Source: Solea solea (taxonomy: Eukaryota > Chordata > Actinopteri > Pleuronectiformes > Soleidae). Taken from it: a stretch of 64,000 bases of DNA. Position numbers and translations under genes: made by a program. Where the stretch lies: contig NC_081142.1 in assembly GCF_958295425.1 (NCBI RefSeq), positions 18,507,284 through 18,571,283 of the forward strand, given 5' to 3'. Below, in pieces: positions 60,238 to 64,000 of this stretch. The number at the start of each line of letters is the position of its first letter. Position 1 is the stretch's first letter. The notes under the pieces are model-generated. The model did not search any database and was not told the origin of the DNA. It saw only the letters and a list, made by a program, of their open reading frames with translations.

Positions 60238-60343
60238 CGCACCATGTCAGAAGTTAGAGGGAGTTAAGAAGAGAGTCTGAGAGTTACAGCGTGGAATCAT
60301 ACACGAGTCCTGCACCGGGCGGTGACACTGGAGACTCCATCTG

Positions 60344-60386
<43 letters not shown>

Positions 60387-60400
60387 AGTGTGTGTGTACA
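60238..60400 (-). promoter_or_regulatory. 5' UTR/proximal promoter region of the gpc5-like gene with (CT)n
   Basis: Directly upstream (minus sense) of the start codon. It contains a (CT)n run at about 60346-60381, so GA repeats in transcript sense, and a short GT run. A uORF start (ATG 60245) lies just before the main ATG. No TATA box was seen. The transcription start is unknown. Confidence 0.35.
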
Positions 60401-62624
60401 CAGGGCCGGCCCAAGCCTGCATGGGGCCCTGAGCAAAATGCTACTTTGGGGCCCTCATAATAAAGGACCATCCACATGGTAACTTTTTTTTTTTTTTTCA
60501 GAATTAAGGCCCTTCGTTTTAGGCCTGCGATTTTACGCCCGCAAAATCAAGCAATGATTTCGCTGAACGACTTTATGCTATTGAAGCGCTAACAGTTTGT
60601 TTTACAGGGCTGCAAGCTAACGTTAATATTTAGGCTAATGTTAGCTCAAGTTTCCATTGACAAGAGCGCCCCTGTAATACCAGTATTGTCATTGTTATCT
60701 TAACAATTATGTCACACAACATTATAAGTGGAGCTAACGGGACGCCATCTGTTCAATGCCGAAGGTAACTTTCAACTCTCCAGGCAGGACAGGCCCTGTC
60801 TACTTCATTAATGTGAGCGCCATTTCATTGTGTAAACTTTTACTATACGAATAATCTCCATTGTCACTGTCCGTCAAATTTAGATGATGATGGCGGCCAT
60901 GGCTCAGAGGCTGTAGTAAGTTGCTCTCGTGCACCTCTTGCTACTCCGTCAACAGACGCAGGGAAGAATAAAATGACTGAGGCAAGGATAAACGAATGTC
61001 ATGTTTTTATGGCATATAATGGCAGTTGGGCTTAAAAAGCCAAACATTTATTTTTTTGTCTGGACCAATTAATGTGAAAATCAGATAGATAAGAGAGTTA
61101 CTACAAACAAACAAATTTGTACTTATTCCCTCACCCAATGAGAATCGATAAGGAATCGGATCGATAAGTAATATTGATAATGGAATCAGAATCGTTAAAT
61201 TCTTTTGTTAATTCTGGATGTGTCCTAATAAAGCAGTAAATTACATGATGCTTCTCAGGGGATTCTGCTATGTTTCTTACCCTTAATGCAGGGGTGTCTA
61301 GCTCATTTCAGTACAGTGCAATTTGATCTCAAAATGAAAGATATAGTATTACATTTTCACAAATTCATCCTGTGAGCCAGATTGGACCCCTTGGTGGCCA
61401 GTTCTGTCCCGCAGGCTGTATGTTTGACGCCCCTGTCTTAATGGCTTTTATCTTAAATGTGTTGATTTTCAATGAGTATTTTCATCATCGATTAATCTGT
61501 TGATTATTTTCTCAATTAATCAAGTACTTGTTTGGGCCATGTTGAAAAACTGAAAACCTGGAAATAATGCTGTTCTCAAATTGTTTTGTCCACAAACTGA
61601 AATTATTCAATTTTAAAGATTTATTTGTTATATTGAGCAAATACCCCAGAAAATATTCAAATTTAAGAAGCCATACAAATCTGAAAATTCATTTTAATTA
61701 TAAAAACCCATTTAAACTGGTTAACTGATTATCAAAATAGTTGACTAATTCAGTAATTGATTAAAAAGAGATTAATCGAATAATCGTTGCAGCCCTTTAT
61801 TGTAATAAAATAAACACATAAATGATAAACAAAGAGATGGAACTGTAACAAGATTTAATGTCTGAAGATAGATATGTTGTCTGAAAACTATGTGAGGGTA
61901 TGGGGCTAGGGAATGTTTTATATCCATGAATGTCCTCACTAAGAATGCTGTACAACAATGTGTTAGTGTGTCAAGTGTGTTTAAAGTGGTTATTGATGTC
62001 CACAATAACATAAGAAAGCGATTATCTGTCATAATACTCACAGAAAATAGAATTTAGATATGATAAGAAAGTCCTTTATTTGTCCCGCAGTGGGGAAATT
62101 TACATTGTTACAGCAGCAATACAGTAAAGATAAAGATAATAAATAATAAACATTCATTACCAAAAAAGAAAATTACAATATGAAAAGATATTAACACTTA
62201 GACTAAAAATTAATTAAAATAGAATGTAGAATGTACATTATAGACAGTTAGCAGAATATACACAGTAAGGAAGGAATAAGGAGCCTGGTTATGTGTGGTC
62301 TACTGCGAGCAGTGATGATATGATAGATAGATAGATTTCTCATTTTAACACAGCAGCCTCCTTCAAATTGGATCCATTAAACCTGACTGTCCTTTGTGAG
62401 AGAAGTTAAATCAGTGGAAACCACAATTTTCCCAGACAATGGAGGATGGACGCCACCTGCTGGTAATAATAATTACCTTAACAATTCACCAGAGGGGTGT
62501 TTGTGAGTCAAACTGCCACATACATTATGTGCAAATGTGTACTTGTAAAGTGAAATGGTACAAATACAATGCCTAATGACGACACTAATTATTATTATAA
62601 TAATAAACTCGCTAAAAAAACACG
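60400..62624. other. Intergenic region upstream of the gpc5-like gene
   Basis: No supported exon. Contents: a dispersed repeat fragment with GGGCCGGCCCAAGC and GGGGCCCTCATAA (60399-60475), and a second fragment with CAGGGGTGTCTAGCTCATTT to TTTGACGCCCCTG (about 61288-61436). An AATCG-type repeat (61470-61795) and a LINE-like fragment near 62064-62180 (TTTATTTGTCCCGCAGTGGG) are also present. Confidence 0.6.
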
Positions 62625-62698
62625 TGCCCCGTGTGAGGCTCGAACTCACGACCTTCAGATTATGAGACTGACGCGCTGCCTAACTGCGCCAACGAGGC
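62625..62698 (-). tRNA. tRNA-Met (CAT anticodon), elongator type
   Basis: Read on the minus strand the gene starts GCCTCGTTGGCGCAG and ends CCTCACACGGGGCA, 74 nt. The acceptor stem GCCTCGT/ACGGGGC pairs with one G:T. The anticodon loop is CTCATAA with anticodon CAT. The T arm GTGAGTTCGAGCCTCAC is intact, including the GTTCGAGCC B box. The sequence is nearly the same as human elongator tRNA-Met. No intron. The initiator tRNA differs clearly at the acceptor and T arm, so this is the elongator form. CCA is not encoded, as expected. Confidence 0.95.
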
Positions 62699-62859
62699 CT
62701 GGTGAAATAACATGTGTTGTAGGCCTTAGTTAAAGGATAATATACGGCGTGTAACATTTGCGTCCATTCCGCTGGATTTCCGTGCGACAATGCACTAACT
62801 GATAACACGGGTGAATTTATTTTTTCTTAACACATTCTTTACATTATTTTGAAATTACA

Positions 62860-63079
62860 TTTCGCCCCTCTCTAACGTACGTGCACAGCGATACGTGCTG
62901 CGGTCCCTTTAAATCCAATCACCCGCGTCCCAAGTTAGGCGGAAACACAGACCCTTTTTTCCTCTATTTAAGCGCGCCAACAAAGACGGTCAAAGATCTG
63001 TCTGTGGCACTACTGCACACACTGTACAAAACACGGTCTGTTGTCCTCTCGCCGGCGCCTGTACAGTCCCCCGAACAAA
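62860..63079 (+). promoter_or_regulatory. Promoter/5' UTR of the unrecognised plus-strand gene
   Basis: GC-richer than the sequence around it. It includes CCAATCACCCGCG (CCAAT-like, about 62917) and a TATTTAA at 62965-62971, which would place transcription start near 62995. The 5' UTR would then be short and lead to CCGAACAAAATG. The core promoter elements are plausible but not proven. Confidence 0.4.
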
Positions 63080-63117
63080 ATGCCAGAGGAAACGCCCGCC
63101 GCCTCCAGTTCTGGGAG
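63080..63117 (+). CDS. Unrecognised gene, putative first coding exon
   Basis: ATG at 63080 in a good context (gaacaaaATGcc). It encodes MPEETPAASSSG and stops at GGGAG|GTAAGA with two bases left over. I do not recognise the protein. The short acidic, Ser/Ala-rich N-terminus suggests a disordered start. The evidence is a consensus donor, promoter-like upstream sequence, and a following exon that keeps the frame. The gene continues past the window. It diverges from the gpc5-like gene; the two start codons are about 2.8 kb apart with a tRNA-Met gene between them. Confidence 0.5.
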
Positions 63118-63492
63118 GTAAGAGTTGCTTTTCGTTTGTCTCTCTTGCCACTAAAGCGTACGGTGGGGAAACACAGCTAGCTAGCATTTAGCTCATGTGC
63201 GCTAATCTGCCGACTCTGCCTTTTATATATTCGGTATGTGATTTTATATGGGTTGTGAAACGTGCAGCCACTTTGTTGGCGACGCGGTTCAGGACGATAA
63301 CCGTAAACGCCGTGGACATGGTTTCAGTTCGCCAACACGATGCTAACAACAACACCGCGTAGCTAACGTTTCCTCACGTCAACTCGCCGTGTCAGTCGTG
63401 AAACGATGTAGGTCAACAATGGTCGTGCTTAAGTCTGTAGTGAGGACACACATGCACACATTTGGTGTTGACTCATGTTTGTACTTTGGCAG

Positions 63493-63549
63493 CGTGGATG
63501 AGAAGCCGTGCTCATCGTCGTCATCAGCTGCAGCTGCTGCAACAGACAG
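63493..63549 (+). CDS. Unrecognised gene, putative second coding exon
   Basis: 57 nt, acceptor TTTGGCAG|CGTGG and donor GACAG|GTGAGT. Joined to the first exon it gives SVDEKPCSSSSS followed by AAAAATD, and leaves two bases. Ser and Ala runs are encoded by TCG/TCA and GCT/GCA repeats, so it may be a disordered region. The family is unknown. Support is the good splice sites and consistent phase only. Confidence 0.45.
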
Positions 63550-63824
63550 GTGAGTTACAAGCGACATTGCATCTGCTTGCACTGTTTTACGCATTGTATA
63601 CACGTGTCCTTTTAACCTGAAGGTTTAACGTGGTATTTATTGTGACTTACTAACTTTTCTGTTTCGGTAATCTTCATTTAAGAAACGAATTACAGATCAC
63701 ACTACAGTTTACAACACATATTTATTGACTGACATGACTGACCATTGATGGGTCATTTCCCGTGTTAACAAATTCTAAGTGTACAAAACGGAGCATAAAG
63801 CTTTTTAACCAGCAAAGAAAAATC

Positions 63825-63863
63825 TGCCCCATGTGGGTTTCGAACTCGTAACCTTCAGATTTA
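63825..63863 (-). pseudogene. 3'-half relic of tRNA-Met
   Basis: The minus strand reads AATCTGAAGGTTACGAGTTC and then GAAACCCACATGGGGCA. This corresponds to the anticodon-arm end, T arm and 3' acceptor strand of the intact tRNA-Met at 62625-62698. The T stem no longer pairs well and the 5' half is absent. It lies about 1.1 kb from the intact copy. Confidence 0.7.
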
Positions 63864-64000
63864 TAATATACTTCAAAGGACCAAATCGTGTTCATGGTAG
63901 GTGCTTTTCTCAGGCATCTTAACTTGTGTTAATGTCAAGTCTGATCAAACTGTGCAGAAAGAGGTGGGGGGAAAAAAAATGGTTGCATGCAGACAAAGTA

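Larger units (their letters stand above)
63118..64000 (+). other. Introns of the unrecognised plus-strand gene
   Basis: Intron 1 (63118-63492) and the start of intron 2 (from 63550). Intron 1 has CpG-containing sequence near the promoter. Intron 2 carries a tRNA-Met relic at 63825-63863. No further exon could be recognised before the window ends. Confidence 0.45.

Overview
This is a vertebrate nuclear window, almost certainly from a teleost fish. Coding sequence is split into short exons with GT-AG introns. The non-coding part is rich in CA/GT, GA/CT, ATT and TCC microsatellites. It also carries interspersed repeats of fish type: tRNA-derived SINEs (one with a UnaL2-like tail of TGTAA repeats), foldback MITEs with TA duplications, a hAT-like element and LINE 3' tails. 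There are no bacterial operons, CRISPR arrays or phage genes.

The main gene is a complete glypican on the minus strand, assembled here from ten coding exons between 60237 (start codon) and 12464 (stop codon). Every junction has a consensus donor and acceptor, and every intron phase closes. The joined frame is 609 codons including the stop (608 residues): signal peptide, glypican cysteine pattern, C-terminal acidic Ser-Gly region and hydrophobic GPI tail. It belongs to the GPC3/GPC5 class and resembles GPC5 more than GPC3. Immediately downstream in the same orientation is exon 1 of a second glypican (1105-1261, minus) of the GPC1/2/4/6 class, most like GPC1; the rest of it lies outside the window. 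The pair is therefore arranged head to tail, as in human GPC5-GPC6 and GPC3-GPC4.

Layout: 1-1104, intron 1 of the gpc1-like gene; 1105-1261, its first coding exon; about 1262-1735, its CpG-rich 5' region; about 1736-12180, intergenic with SINEs, an integrase-like relic and a 0.6 kb minisatellite; 12464-60237, the gpc5-like gene, about 48 kb with repeat-filled introns; 60238-62624, intergenic; 62625-62698, an intact tRNA-Met(CAT) on the minus strand; 63080 onward, the 5' end of an unrecognised gene on the plus strand, divergent from the gpc5-like gene. A 3'-half tRNA-Met relic lies in an intron of that last gene.

Both glypicans should encode cell-surface heparan sulfate proteoglycans that act as co-receptors for secreted morphogens. 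I found no convincing new molecular system. The observations most worth checking are the glypican tandem itself, a palindromic AT-rich repeat in intron 4, and two TA-flanked foldback elements that both landed inside the same CA-bordered repeat family.
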